Assembly (NCBI GenBank): GCA_944320385.1
Contig: CALUHH010000005.1
Location: 23,360 to 87,359 of the forward strand
Source: an uncultured Atopobiaceae bacterium
Lineage (GTDB): Bacteria > Actinomycetota > Coriobacteriia > Coriobacteriales > Atopobiaceae
DNA length: 64,000 bases
Reading direction: 5' to 3'
Positions 52,213 to 61,743 of the stretch are shown piece after piece; positions within the stretch are counted from its first letter, which is position 1; the number at the start of each line of letters is the position of its first letter. The translations under genes and the position numbers were made by a program. Under the pieces are notes generated by a model that was not told the origin of the DNA, made no database searches, and saw only the letters and a program-made list of their open reading frames with translations.

Positions 52213-53385
52213 TCAGGCCTGTGCGGCCATCGGTGCGGCAAAGTGCTTGCCGCCCCGCTCGCGTGTGACGGCACCGGTGTCAGAGAGGGAGCGGGACGGC
52301 TGGGTGCCGCCCTCGAGGACGCGCAGGAACCTGCTGGAGCTGCGACGTGCCACGGGAGAGGAGCTCTTGGAGAACTCGTCCTCGATGAGGTAGTCGACAT
52401 AGGTCTCGGTGTCGACGACCTCGGGGTGGCCGGCGGGCGTCTTGAACGGGATGAACGCGGTCTGGGGCTCGAGGTTGTCGGGCTCGTCGAGCGTGTCGGC
52501 GCCGCCGACCATGTCGGCGAAGGGCATCGGGGCCAGCGCGGCGGCCTCGACGGCGATGCGCTCGTCGAGCGAGCGCAGGGCGAGGTCCCAGTCGTCCGTG
52601 ACGTTGAGGTCGTCCACGGTGCGACGCTCGGGATAGGCGCCCTCGTCGATGTTGGCGACCCTGAGGGAGATGCCGGTGGAGCGGGCGGGGCGGGCGTCGA
52701 GGAGCGCCGCGTCGGGACGCGAGAAGTCCGAGGGGATGGCGATCGCGCGCTCGTCGGCGGCAAAGCCGGAGTCGGAGATGATCGACTGCTCCCCCACCGC
52801 GTTCTTCCACCACGAGGTGCCCACGTCGCCGACCGAGCCGTCAGCGCGGGCGATGACGGGCACGCCGTCCATCATGTTCGCGCCGAGGCGGTCGCGCAGG
52901 GTCGCGGCCACGCCCTCCGCGCGGCGCGCCATCCGCTCGCGGAAGGTCGCGCGCCCGACGTAGTTCTCGGCGATGTCCTCGTAGTCGCGGGCCACGTGGC
53001 TCGGCGCGGGCGCGGAGGCGTCCTCGGCATCGTCCTCGAAGAGGGTGGCATCGGGGCGCATGTGGCGCGGGCGGTAGGACGGGGCGGCATCGGCCTCTGC
53101 CGTCGGGCTGCCGTGGGCGGTGTCGTCAAGATCGGGGCCGTCCGCGACGGCGGCGGAGCGAGAGCGGCGGCGACGTGCGACGAGAGCGGCGACGCCGATG
53201 AGGGCGGCGGCGCTCGCGGCGCCCGCGGCCGAGCCGGCGGCAAACGCAGCGGCGGGCGTGGCGAACAGCCCGTCGAGGGCACCTGCGACCTCGCTCATCG
53301 AGAGGGCGGCGGCCGGGGACGGCGCGACAAGGGCCAGGGCACCGACGAGCCCGGCGTAGACGGCGGCGTTTCTTCTTACGCCCAT
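52213..53385 (-). CDS. Hypothetical membrane protein with long disordered cytoplasmic region
   Basis: ATG 53385 follows GGGAGG. The 390-residue product has an N-terminal signal-like helix (AAVYAGLVGALALVA then AAA), a second helix (about residues 47-70) followed by RRRRSR, and about 310 polar residues. That polar part is mostly Ala/Asp/Arg-rich with no obvious domain, ending in GGKHFAAPMAAQA. The layout suggests a membrane anchor with a cytoplasmic tail. I cannot match a family. It is monocistronic, with a hairpin at 52161, and lies between liv and rho. Confidence 0.6.
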   Translation of the reverse strand: MGVRRNAAVYAGLVGALALVAPSPAAALSMSEVAGALDGLFATPAAAFAAGSAAGAASAAALIGVAALVARRRRSRSAAVADGPDLDDTAHGSPTAEADAAPSYRPRHMRPDATLFEDDAEDASAPAPSHVARDYEDIAENYVGRATFRERMARRAEGVAATLRDRLGANMMDGVPVIARADGSVGDVGTSWWKNAVGEQSIISDSGFAADERAIAIPSDFSRPDAALLDARPARSTGISLRVANIDEGAYPERRTVDDLNVTDDWDLALRSLDERIAVEAAALAPMPFADMVGGADTLDEPDNLEPQTAFIPFKTPAGHPEVVDTETYVDYLIEDEFSKSSSPVARRSSSRFLRVLEGGTQPSRSLSDTGAVTRERGGKHFAAPMAAQA

Positions 53386-53619
53386 GTGCTCCCGCTCCTC
53401 CCAGAAAGGGAAGACGAGACGAGCGGCAAACCAGCGAATTGCGCCCCTGTTGGAGGCGTATGCGACGTCAACGGTTTGGGCTGCGTTTCATCTTCGTGTA
53501 CCGTGACTTGCCCGCAAGGCGGACACACAAGAATATAACCATTCCCAGGGCACGCGTGCAAGGGGTGATGCGGCATTTGAGCAGCGGTTCACGGCCTCAT
53601 GGATCACCAGACGCAAAAA

Positions 53620-53648
53620 GGCGCCCGCCGCGAGCAGCGACGGGCGCC
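53620..53648 (-). terminator. Intrinsic terminator of rho
   Basis: On the minus strand GGCGCCCG-N13-CGGGCGCC is followed by five T. The rest of the 280-base gap to the next gene shows no clear signals. Confidence 0.85.
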
Positions 53649-53668
53649 GAGAGGACTGGGGTCGGACG

Positions 53669-55612
53669 CTACCCGACGTAGCCCGACTGGGCGGCCTTCT
53701 TGGCGCTCTTGATGAGGAACTCGCAGTTGGAGTCCGTCTCCTTGAGGCCGCGGACGAGGGCGTTGGCCGCGCGCTCCACGTTGTTCATGTTTGCCAGGAT
53801 GCGGCGGATGCCCCACACGAGCGGCTGATACTCCGGCTCGATGAGCAGGTCCTCGTTGCGCGTGCCGGAAGCCACCGGGTCGATGGCCGGGAAGATGCGC
53901 TTGTCGGCGAGGTCGCGGTCGAGCTTGAGCTCCATGTTGCCGGTGCCCTTGAACTCCTCGAAGATGACCTCGTCCATCTTGGAGCCGGTGTCCACGAGAG
54001 CCGAGGCGATGATCGTGAGCGAGCCGCCGTTCTCGATGTTGCGCGCGGCGCCCAGGAACTTCTTGGGCGGGTAGAGCGCCGCGGAGTCCACGCCGCCGGA
54101 GAGGATGCGCCCGCTCGCGGGCTGCGCGAGGTTGTAGGCGCGAGCAAGGCGCGTGATGGAGTCGAGCACCACCACGACGTCCTCCCCCATCTCGACCAGG
54201 CGCTTGGCATGCTCGATCACGAGCTCGGAGACGTGGGTGTGGTTGTCGGCCGGCATGTCAAAGGTCGAGGCAACGACCTCGCCCTTGATGGAGCGCTCCA
54301 TGTCGGTGACCTCCTCGGGGCGCTCGTCCACGAGCAGGCAGAACAGGTGCACCTCGGGGTTGTTGGCGGCGATGGACTGGCAGATCTTCTTGAGGACCGT
54401 CGTCTTGCCCGCCTTGGGCGGCGACACGATGAGGCCGCGCTGACCCTTGCCGATGGGCGACACCAGGTCGATGGCGCGACCGGTGATGGAGTCCTTGCCG
54501 CATTCCATGACGAGGCGCTCGTTGGGATAGACCGGCGTGAGGTCGCGGAAGCGCGGGCGGGCCTTGAGGTTCTCGGGGGGCAGCCCGTTGACCGAGCTCA
54601 CCCGCTGCAGGGGCGGGTACTTGCTGTTGGCGCGACCGGGCCCGACGGTGCCGGCGACGCGGTCCCCGGGGCGCAGCCCCAGCGAGCGAATGAGCTGCTG
54701 GTGGACGAAGGCGTCGTCGTCGCCCTCCATGTAGTTGCCGGTGCGCACCCAGCCGTAGCCCTCGTTTCCGATCTCGAGGATGCCCTCAACGCTGCGGAAG
54801 CCCTCGGCGCGCGCGGCGGCGTCGTAGACGGCCTCGACGAGCGCGGGCTTGCGGACGCCGACGTAGTCGACGCCGAGCTCGGCGGCCTTTGAGCGCAGGT
54901 CGGCGACCTTCATCGCGGCGAGCTCCTCGCGGGTGAGCGAGGGCTCGGCGGCCTCCTGCTGGCGACGGTTGCGGCGGCGCCCCTGGTTCTGAGCGCCCTT
55001 GCGGCGCTCCTGGAACCCGCCGCTCGCGGTGGCGCCCCCCTCGGAGGCGCCGGCCTTGCCGCCGTGGTCGCCGTTCGCGTGGCGGCGCTTGCGCCCAGGA
55101 CGCGCCTCGTCGCGCGGGGCGGCGCCGCTCTGCTCCGACGCGTCGGCGGGGGTGCCGGAGAGCGTCTGCGCCGGCATGTCCGTGGGAACGGGGCTCGGGG
55201 CGGTGGCCTCCTGGGTCATCTTGGTCATCTCGTCGACGGCGTCCTGCTTCCTGGGACGCCCGCGACGGCGCTTGGGCTGCTCGGCCCCCTCCGCGGGGGC
55301 CTCGGGGGACGTCGGGGCCTGGGGCGCGGCCGCGGCGGCGGGAGCAGGCTCGGGCTGAGGCGCGGGGGCGGTCACGGCCTCGGCCGCCTCAGTCGCCTCG
55401 GTCTTGCGCGGGCGGCCGTGGCGGCGCTTGGGCGGCCAGGGCTCGCCGGCGGCCTCGGCGGCCGCCTTGGCCGCGGCCTCGGCGGCGCGAGCAGCCTCCA
55501 TCTCAGCCTTGGTGCGACGGCGGCGCTTGGGCTTGGCAGGAGCGGCCTCGGCGGGCGCGGGCGTGGAGTCGACAGGAGCGGCCCCGGATGCGGGAGTCTC
55601 GGCTTCCGACAT
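53669..55612 (-). CDS. rho: Transcription termination factor Rho
   Basis: The 647-residue protein is a full Rho: a Rho-N domain (about residues 235-270, [20 protein letters not shown]), the RNA-binding cold-shock-like domain (about 275-350, [18 protein letters not shown]), and the ATPase with Walker [12 protein letters not shown] (about 405-415), Walker [17 protein letters not shown] and the R-loop. The first 230 residues form an Actinobacteria-type insert rich in Ala, Pro, Arg and Lys, with two AT-hook-like GRPRK cores (near 65 and 115) and several RRR clusters. Such inserts add RNA or DNA affinity in Mycobacterium and Micrococcus Rho. Monocistronic. Confidence 0.97.
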   Translation of the reverse strand: MSEAETPASGAAPVDSTPAPAEAAPAKPKRRRRTKAEMEAARAAEAAAKAAAEAAGEPWPPKRRHGRPRKTEATEAAEAVTAPAPQPEPAPAAAAAPQAPTSPEAPAEGAEQPKRRRGRPRKQDAVDEMTKMTQEATAPSPVPTDMPAQTLSGTPADASEQSGAAPRDEARPGRKRRHANGDHGGKAGASEGGATASGGFQERRKGAQNQGRRRNRRQQEAAEPSLTREELAAMKVADLRSKAAELGVDYVGVRKPALVEAVYDAAARAEGFRSVEGILEIGNEGYGWVRTGNYMEGDDDAFVHQQLIRSLGLRPGDRVAGTVGPGRANSKYPPLQRVSSVNGLPPENLKARPRFRDLTPVYPNERLVMECGKDSITGRAIDLVSPIGKGQRGLIVSPPKAGKTTVLKKICQSIAANNPEVHLFCLLVDERPEEVTDMERSIKGEVVASTFDMPADNHTHVSELVIEHAKRLVEMGEDVVVVLDSITRLARAYNLAQPASGRILSGGVDSAALYPPKKFLGAARNIENGGSLTIIASALVDTGSKMDEVIFEEFKGTGNMELKLDRDLADKRIFPAIDPVASGTRNEDLLIEPEYQPLVWGIRRILANMNNVERAANALVRGLKETDSNCEFLIKSAKKAAQSGYVG

Positions 55613-55773
55613 ATGTCAACCTCTCGTGAGAAACCGGCGCGGGCGCATGGGCGCGACAGCCGCCGGGAACTAGACGTCAGATGTGAGAAAAAGGGAACAT
55701 GGGCGACAGGTACGTCACTCTTCGCGTCCCGTCGCGCACGTCCACCTGATGATAGCACAAGCGGCTGATGAGG

Positions 55774-56469
55774 CTACGCCTCGTCCTTCTCCCCGCGCTG
55801 ACCGCGCAGCTTGCGACGCACGACGACGCCCTCGATCTGGGAGGAGAGGGCCTCCGCCGCCGAGCGGCCCTCAGGCGTGAGGGCGACGCACGTGGTGCGG
55901 CCCCGCTCGACGCCGCGCAGCCTCGTGACGAGGCCCGCCTCCACGAGCGACGAGACGGACATGGAGACCGTGGGCTGAAGCAGGCCCAGCGCGTCGACCA
56001 TCTGCATGATGGAGAGCGGCTCGCCGTCAGCGGCGAGCAGGCACAGCAGCACGAGGTCGCCCGCCTTGCAGAAGAAGGCCCCCATGGCGTCCACGTACTT
56101 GCGGATGCGCTCCGCCGAGGTCCTCGAGAGGGAGCGTCCCGAGGGAATCTGCGCGCGCGTGAGCTCGGCGAGCCGCTCGGCACGCGCCCTGCCCGCAGCG
56201 GAGGCGACGCAGACGACGTTGCGGCGGTCGAGGTCGCCCTCGGCGCGCTCGATGAGGCCGAGGCTCGCCAGGTGGTTGGTGCGATGCGTCATCGTCGGGC
56301 GCAGGGCACCCTGGTAGGCGGCGATGTCGGACGTCCTCAGGGGGCAGTCGACGGCGACGAGGTGGCACAGGATCGCAAACTCCTCGAACGTCAGGCGCTC
56401 GTCGGGCTCGCTGTGCTGCCTGACGATGTTGTACGCCCGTCGCACGGACATGAATTCCCTGAGGTCCAC
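55774..56469 (-). CDS. Tandem MarR-type winged-helix regulator
   Basis: I choose GTG 56469 (MDLREFMSVRRAYNIVRQ), directly after GGCGGGGAG; a longer frame to 56568 is open but Pro/Gly-rich. The 231-residue protein contains two winged-helix units. One is near residues 30-100 (FEEFAILCHLVAVDC, then RTSDIAAYQGALRPTMTHR). The other is near 140-210 (GDLVLLCLLAADGE, then SIMQMVDALGLLQPTVSM). MarR proteins normally have one such unit and dimerise; here both halves may be in one chain. Target and ligand are unknown. Confidence 0.75.
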   Translation of the reverse strand: MDLREFMSVRRAYNIVRQHSEPDERLTFEEFAILCHLVAVDCPLRTSDIAAYQGALRPTMTHRTNHLASLGLIERAEGDLDRRNVVCVASAAGRARAERLAELTRAQIPSGRSLSRTSAERIRKYVDAMGAFFCKAGDLVLLCLLAADGEPLSIMQMVDALGLLQPTVSMSVSSLVEAGLVTRLRGVERGRTTCVALTPEGRSAAEALSSQIEGVVVRRKLRGQRGEKDEA

Positions 56470-56602
56470 GCTCCCCGCCTCCTCGTCCGAGCGCGGCCCG
56501 CCGACAGGAGGCGGGCCGCAACCTACCGCGATGGTACACGTTTGCCGACGCGCGAGCCGGCCGAGCATACAAGACGAAACAAAACTAACGCGACGGGCGC
56601 CC

Positions 56603-58447
56603 CTACATGCTCTGAGGGGCGCTGACGCCGATCATCTCGAGCGTGAGGGCGAGCACGCGGCGCGTCGCGTCGACGGCGGCGAGGCGGGCGTGCGAGAGCC
56701 CCTCGTCGAGGGGGCGACCCTTGCCGGGCAGCACCTGACAGGCCGCATAGAAGGAGTGGAACTCGGCCGCGAGCTCCTCGGCGTAGTGCGTGAGGCGGAA
56801 GGGCGCGCGGTCGCGGGCGCAGCTCTCGACCAGGCCCGGGAGCTCCGAGAGCTTGCGCGCGAGCGCCGCCTCGGCGGGGTCGGAGAGCAGGCCGAGGTCA
56901 AAGTCCTCGCCCACCGCGCGGCGGGCGACCTCGTCCATCCCCAGGGCAGCGGCGTCCTCGAGCGTGACGTCTGCGCCGCGACGCAGGATAGAGCAGATGC
57001 GGGCGTGCGCGTACTGCACGTAGTAGACGGGGTTGGTGTTGTCCTGCTTCTTCACGCGCTCGATGTCGAAGTCGATCATCTGGTTGGAGGACTTGGAGAT
57101 GAGCGTGTAGCGCGTGGCGTCGGCCCCGACCTCGGCGAGAAGCTCGTCGAAGGTGACCATCGTGCCCTTGCGCTTGGACATGCGCACGGGGTTGCCGTCG
57201 CGCAGGAGGTTCACGAGCTGGCCGAGAAGGACCTCGAACTGCGTGGGGTAGCCGAGCGCCTCGCAGGCGGACTGCACGCGCTGGATGTAGCCGTGGTGGT
57301 CGGCGCCCCAGATGTCGATCACGTGGTCGACGCGCTGGAACTTGTTCCAGTGGTAGGCGACGTCGGAGGCGAAGTAGGTGTACTCCCCGTTGGTCTTGAT
57401 GAGCACGCGGTCCTTGTCGTCCCCGAAGGTCGTGGAGCGGAACCACAGCGCACCCGCCTCGTCGCGATAGAGGTGGCCCATCTTCTCCAGGGCAGCGAGC
57501 GCGCGGTCGACAGCAGAGGTGCCCGTCTCGTCCTTCTCGTAGAGGCTGCGCTCGGAGAACCAGACGTCAAAGTCGCAGCGCGCCTGGTGGCAGGTGTCGC
57601 GGATGGAGTCGAGCATCCAGCGGTAGCCGCGCTCGCGGAACTCCGCCACGCGCTCGTCCTCGGAAACGCCCGCCCAGCGCTCGCCGTCCTCCCGGACGAA
57701 GCGGCAGGCGATGTCGACGATGTAGTCTCCGCCGTAGGCGTTGCCGCCCAGCGCCTCGTTGAAGGCGTCGGTGAGCGGGTGGGTCTCGGGGGCGGAGTCG
57801 TCCTCGTCGGCCACGTAGGCCTCGCGGTCGGCGAGAAGGGCGGCGCGCGCGGCGTCGAGGTCCTTCTCGCCCTGGGCCATCACGTCGAGGAGCTGCTGGT
57901 AGCGCATGGAGACGGAGCGTCCGAAGACGTCCATCTGCGAGCCGTGGTCGTTGATGTAGTACTCGCGCTCCACCTCGTAGCCGGCGTGCTCGAGAACGCG
58001 GCACAGCGAGTCGCCCAGGGCCGCCCAGCGGCCGTGGCCGATGTGCAGCGGCCCCACGGGGTTGGCGGAGACAAACTCGACCTGGACCTTGGTGCCTGCG
58101 CCCATCTGGGAGCGGGCGTAGTCGCCGCCCTGCTCGCGCACGGTGCGGAAGACCTCGTTGGCCGAGGCGGTGGCGAGGTAGAAGTTGATGAAGCCGGGGC
58201 CGGCGACCTCCACGCGGTCGATAGCGGGGTCGGCGGGGATGTGAGAGACGATGGCGTCGGCGATCTGGCGCGGCGCGCGGCGCGCGAGCTTGGCCGAGCG
58301 CAGGGCCACGGTGGAGCTCCAGTCGCCGTTGGCGGAGTCGGCCGGGCGCTCGAAGCCGAGCTCGGTCACCTCGAACTCGGGCAGGTCCCCGGACTGCTGG
58401 GCGGCGGCGATGGCGGCTCGAACGAGCTCCTCGATCTTCTCGGGCAT
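56603..58447 (-). CDS. argS: Arginyl-tRNA synthetase
   Basis: ATG 58447 follows GGGGGAG; longer frames lie in the repeat array upstream. The 614-residue class I enzyme charges tRNA-Arg. It has the N-terminal Arg-tRNA synthetase domain, the HIGH motif in VGPLHIGHGRW (about residue 135), NDHGSQMD, the region SDVAYHWNKFQRVDHVIDIW and the KMSKS equivalent RMSKRKGT (about 425). A DALR anticodon-binding domain closes the protein (about 490-614). The length is normal. TACACT on the minus strand at 58488 is a possible -10 box. Confidence 0.97.
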   Translation of the reverse strand: MPEKIEELVRAAIAAAQQSGDLPEFEVTELGFERPADSANGDWSSTVALRSAKLARRAPRQIADAIVSHIPADPAIDRVEVAGPGFINFYLATASANEVFRTVREQGGDYARSQMGAGTKVQVEFVSANPVGPLHIGHGRWAALGDSLCRVLEHAGYEVEREYYINDHGSQMDVFGRSVSMRYQQLLDVMAQGEKDLDAARAALLADREAYVADEDDSAPETHPLTDAFNEALGGNAYGGDYIVDIACRFVREDGERWAGVSEDERVAEFRERGYRWMLDSIRDTCHQARCDFDVWFSERSLYEKDETGTSAVDRALAALEKMGHLYRDEAGALWFRSTTFGDDKDRVLIKTNGEYTYFASDVAYHWNKFQRVDHVIDIWGADHHGYIQRVQSACEALGYPTQFEVLLGQLVNLLRDGNPVRMSKRKGTMVTFDELLAEVGADATRYTLISKSSNQMIDFDIERVKKQDNTNPVYYVQYAHARICSILRRGADVTLEDAAALGMDEVARRAVGEDFDLGLLSDPAEAALARKLSELPGLVESCARDRAPFRLTHYAEELAAEFHSFYAACQVLPGKGRPLDEGLSHARLAAVDATRRVLALTLEMIGVSAPQSM

Positions 58448-58567
58448 GGATTCTCCCCCGTGGCTTGGCATTGTTCGCAACTTTATGAGTGTAGCAGAGC
58501 TGCGCCGACGCGGACGGCCTCCTCTGCACGCACAGACGCAAATCCGCATTTGCGCGCTCGTGGCTTT

Positions 58568-58746
58568 GCCCGCACTCGGCGACGTCCGCCGGGAGCGCGC
58601 CCGCACTTCTCGCCCGGCGCATCCAGTGCGGGCCGGCGCGCACTCGATGCGCGCACCTGGCGCCGTTGGCCGAGAAGGGCCGCGCACTCGACGCGCCTTG
58701 GGCCCAAATGTGCCCGCACTCGATGCCCGCACTCACGAGTGCGGGC
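58568..58746. repeat. Repeat array of GCACTCG words, near-31-bp period
   Basis: SCGCACTCG-like words start near 58572, 58603, 58640, 58653, 58684, 58716 and 58729, several about 31 bases apart. Inverted GTGCGGGC words lie at 58627 and 58739. Two CGAGAAG words are interleaved (58605, 58671). It fills the 450-base gap between argS and pncB, which otherwise shows only the probable argS promoter. Confidence 0.7.
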
Positions 58747-58899
58747 AGGCAGGCGGCCCTCCGTGAGCGCCTCGCGGGGAGCCGCTCCTACGAAACTACC
58801 CCATGAGACGGTTCCGAAGCCCGGTGTGGGCAAAACCGTCCCATAGGGCATTCTCGCGGCCAGAATCGAACGAAGACGAGAAGATCGTGCGCTCGGCAG

Positions 58900-60390
58900 C
58901 TACTCCGCGGTGGGGCGGCCGGACTCCTCGCGCTCCTCGCGGGCGAGGCGGCTGCGCAGCTCCTCGAGCCCCTCCTCGAGGCCCACCGGGTAGGTCTGCG
59001 GGTTGAGGAAGCGGGCCACCGCGGGGTCGAGGCGCATGAGGGCGTCCTTGCAGCGCTCGCGCGCGACCTCTATGCCCTCGGGCGGGCAGGCGCGCTCGCC
59101 GTGCTCGACGAGCTTCACGAGCAGCTCCTGCGGTTCTCCCTCGAGCGCGTAGGAGGTGTACGGGTCGAGGATGTCGAACATCCTGCGCGCGACGCCGGGG
59201 CGCGCAACCTCGTCGACGACGAGCATGTCGGCCGTGGGCCGGCCGGCGGGATCGTAGTAGCGCAGAACGTGCTGCACGCCGGGGACCGTGCGCTTGTAGG
59301 ACTGCTCCGAGAGCTTGATCACCGGCGTCCAGGGCTCGTCCGCGGAGCGTCGAACGGCAGACAGCTTGTAGACGCCTCCGAGGGAGGGCTGGGGGTCGCA
59401 CGTGGCGAGCTTGGTGCCCACGCCGAAGGAGTCAATCGGCGCGCCCTGGGCGAAGAGCGACTGGATGGTGTACTCGTCGAGGTCGTTGGAGACCGAGATC
59501 TTGACGTAGGGCAGGCCCGCCTCGTCAAAGGCGGCGCGGGCCTCCTTGGAGAGGCGCGCGAGGTCGCCGGAGTCCAGGCGCACGGCGGAGAGGCGCTCGC
59601 CGGCCTCCTCCATCTCCTTGGCCACGGTGACGGCGTTGCGGATGCCCTGGTGGACGTCATAGGTGTCAAGGAGAAGAACGCAGTTCTTGGGGCTCGACTG
59701 AGCAAAGGCGCGGAAGGCCTCCAGCTCGCTCGGGAAGGCCATGACCCAGGAGTGCGCGTGGGTGCCAAAGACAGGGATGCCGTAGATCTTGCCGGCGAGC
59801 ACGTTTGACGTGGAGGACGCGCCGGCGATGTAGGAGGCGCGGGCCACGGCGAGGCCGCCGTCGGGTCCCTGGGCGCGCCTCAGGCCGAAGTCCGAGACGG
59901 GGTGCCCCTCCGCCGCGCGCACCACGCGCGCGGTCTTGGTGGCCACGAGCGTCTGGAAGTTCACGAGGTTGAGCAGGGCAGTCTCGATGAGCTGGCAGTC
60001 GATGACCGGGCCCTCCACGCGCACCATGGGCTCGCGCCCGAAGACGAGCTGGCCCTCGGGAACGGCGTGGATGGTGAGGTCGAGGCGGTGGTTGCGGAGG
60101 TACTCGAGGAAGCCGGGCTTGAACATGGGGCCGCCGCCGGGGGCGTCGAGGCCCGCGAGGTAGTCGATGGCGTCGTCCTCGAAGACGAAGTTCTCCACGA
60201 GGTCGGCGAGCTGTCCCGTGCCGCAGCAGACGGCGTAGCCGCCGTCGAAGGGGTTGTCGCGGAAGAAGGCGTTGAAGCACGCCTGGCCGTCGGCCAGTCC
60301 CGCCTCCCAGAACCCCTGGGCCATCGTGAGCTCGTAGAGGTCGGTGTTGAGCGAGACGTCCGTGGGCTTGGTGCGGTCGGTGAGCGACAT
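58900..60390 (-). CDS. pncB: Nicotinate phosphoribosyltransferase
   Basis: ATG 60390 follows TAGGAGG. The 496-residue enzyme makes nicotinate mononucleotide for NAD salvage. It matches the NAPRT family: SLNTDLYELTMAQGFWEAG (residues 13-31), ETALLNLVNFQTLVATKTAR (about 136), FGLRRAQGPDGGLAVARAS (about 168-186), THAHSW (about 210-215), and VRLDSGDL with KISVSNDLDE in the barrel. The length and segment order are those of the PncB2-like bacterial group. A tail-anchored small protein gene lies just upstream. Confidence 0.95.
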   Translation of the reverse strand: MSLTDRTKPTDVSLNTDLYELTMAQGFWEAGLADGQACFNAFFRDNPFDGGYAVCCGTGQLADLVENFVFEDDAIDYLAGLDAPGGGPMFKPGFLEYLRNHRLDLTIHAVPEGQLVFGREPMVRVEGPVIDCQLIETALLNLVNFQTLVATKTARVVRAAEGHPVSDFGLRRAQGPDGGLAVARASYIAGASSTSNVLAGKIYGIPVFGTHAHSWVMAFPSELEAFRAFAQSSPKNCVLLLDTYDVHQGIRNAVTVAKEMEEAGERLSAVRLDSGDLARLSKEARAAFDEAGLPYVKISVSNDLDEYTIQSLFAQGAPIDSFGVGTKLATCDPQPSLGGVYKLSAVRRSADEPWTPVIKLSEQSYKRTVPGVQHVLRYYDPAGRPTADMLVVDEVARPGVARRMFDILDPYTSYALEGEPQELLVKLVEHGERACPPEGIEVARERCKDALMRLDPAVARFLNPQTYPVGLEEGLEELRSRLAREEREESGRPTAE

Positions 60391-60399
60391 GGGATCCTC

Positions 60400-60711
60400 C
60401 TATCCCAGGACCGTGACGGCTAGCCACACCAGGGCGATGCCGACCACGGCAAAGATGACGACCTTCTGGCCGAGGGGCATCTTGAGGTCGTCCTCATCGG
60501 GCTCCATGAGCGCGCGGCCGCGCTCGCGGGCCTCGGCGTCGCGGGCGGCCTGCGCGCGCTCGGCCTCGGTCTGGGCGCGCTGGGCCCGCAGGCGCTCGAG
60601 CTCGGCGCGCTCCGCGGCGTCGCGGGCGGCCTGCTCGCGCGCGGCTTTCTCGGCGCGCAGCTGCTCGAGCTCGGCGCGCTCCTCGTCGGTGAGACCGTTG
60701 TTGTCCGCCAT
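60400..60711 (-). CDS. Tail-anchored coiled-coil protein
   Basis: ATG 60711 follows GGGAGGG. The 103-residue protein consists of about 65 residues of Glu/Ala/Arg/Gln heptads (LTDEERAELEQLRAEKAARE onwards), which should form one long coiled coil, a short linker (EPDEDDLKMP) and a C-terminal membrane helix (residues 82-102). It has no signal, so the helix tail anchors it facing the cytoplasm. Function unknown. It lies nine bases upstream of pncB and is probably cotranscribed with it. Confidence 0.7.
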   Translation of the reverse strand: MADNNGLTDEERAELEQLRAEKAAREQAARDAAERAELERLRAQRAQTEAERAQAARDAEARERGRALMEPDEDDLKMPLGQKVVIFAVVGIALVWLAVTVLG

Positions 60712-60748
60712 GAAAGCCCTCCCGTTTGGTTTGCAGGCTGCTTACAGT

Positions 60749-61741
60749 TTATACACCTTGCGGGCCCCGGGCGCCGCCGAGCTCGGGCCCGCGCACGCCG
60801 GTGGCGTCGAAGGCCGGGACGAAGCTCTCCGAGACGGTGCCGCCCTCCTGCCACCAGATCCGCTCGAAGCCGAGGTCGTCGGCATGGCAGAGCGCAAGCT
60901 CGTACTCCTCCTCGGTCACGCCGCGCGCGAGCTCGCCGCCGGCGCGGCGACAGGCCTCGTTGGGCGTGTACTGGTTCATCAGCGAGAGGTCGACCGCGTT
61001 GCCGGCCATCTCCCACACGCGGTCGAGAACCGCGCACGTATCGTCGACGTGGCCGGGCAGCACGAGGTGGCGCACGATGATGCCGCGCAGCATCCTGCCG
61101 TCGTCGCCGAGGGCGCGCCCGCCCGCGGCGGACAGGCCCTCGAGCATCGCCCCGAGGGCCTCGGCGGCCGCCTCGGGGTAGTCGGGCGCGGCGGAGAGCT
61201 CGCCGGCGAGGGCGGGGCTGGCGTACTTGAAGTCGGTGAGCCACACGTCGACCGTGCCCGCGAGGGCGCGCACGACCTCGGGGAGCTCGTAGCCGGAGGT
61301 GTTGCAGACGATCGGGAGTGCGAGCCCCGCCGCGCGCGCGAGGGCGACCGCCTCGCGTACCTGCGGGGCAAAGTGCAGCGCCGTCACGAGGTTGATGTTG
61401 AGCGCGCCGGCGCCCTGGAGCTCGAGCATCATCTCGGCGAGGCGCTCCGTCGTGACCGGCAGGCCAAAGCCACCCCCGGAGATCTCGTAGTTCTGGCAGT
61501 AGACGCACCCCAGCGGGCAGCCCGAGAAGAAGATCGTGCCGGAGCCCGCATCCCCGGAGATCGGGGGCTCCTCCCAGAAGTGCAGGGCCGAGCGCGCCAC
61601 GCGCAGCTCCGCGGTCATGCCGCAGCGCCCCGGGCGCCCCTGGGCGCGCCGCGCGCCGCAGCGGCGCGGGCACAGCGCACAGGTCTCGTAGGCCGCCCCC
61701 GAGAGCAGGTCCTTCTCGGCCCTCCTGTCGTCCTTGGCCAT
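60749..61741 (-). CDS. Radical SAM protein, PflX-like
   Basis: The 330-residue protein has an N-terminal cysteine cluster (CALCPRRCGARRAQGRPGRC, residues 21-40) and the radical SAM motif SGCPLGCVYCQNYEIS (about 70-85) for a 4Fe-4S cluster. The rest follows the TIM-barrel layout. This matches the COG1313/PflX group, whose substrate is unknown; resemblance to pyruvate formate-lyase activases is remote. It sits between the pncB cluster and the TagO-like gene on the same strand, three bases after the latter, so it is cotranscribed. Confidence 0.88.
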   Translation of the reverse strand: MAKDDRRAEKDLLSGAAYETCALCPRRCGARRAQGRPGRCGMTAELRVARSALHFWEEPPISGDAGSGTIFFSGCPLGCVYCQNYEISGGGFGLPVTTERLAEMMLELQGAGALNINLVTALHFAPQVREAVALARAAGLALPIVCNTSGYELPEVVRALAGTVDVWLTDFKYASPALAGELSAAPDYPEAAAEALGAMLEGLSAAGGRALGDDGRMLRGIIVRHLVLPGHVDDTCAVLDRVWEMAGNAVDLSLMNQYTPNEACRRAGGELARGVTEEEYELALCHADDLGFERIWWQEGGTVSESFVPAFDATGVRGPELGGARGPQGV

Positions 61742-61743
61742 GG

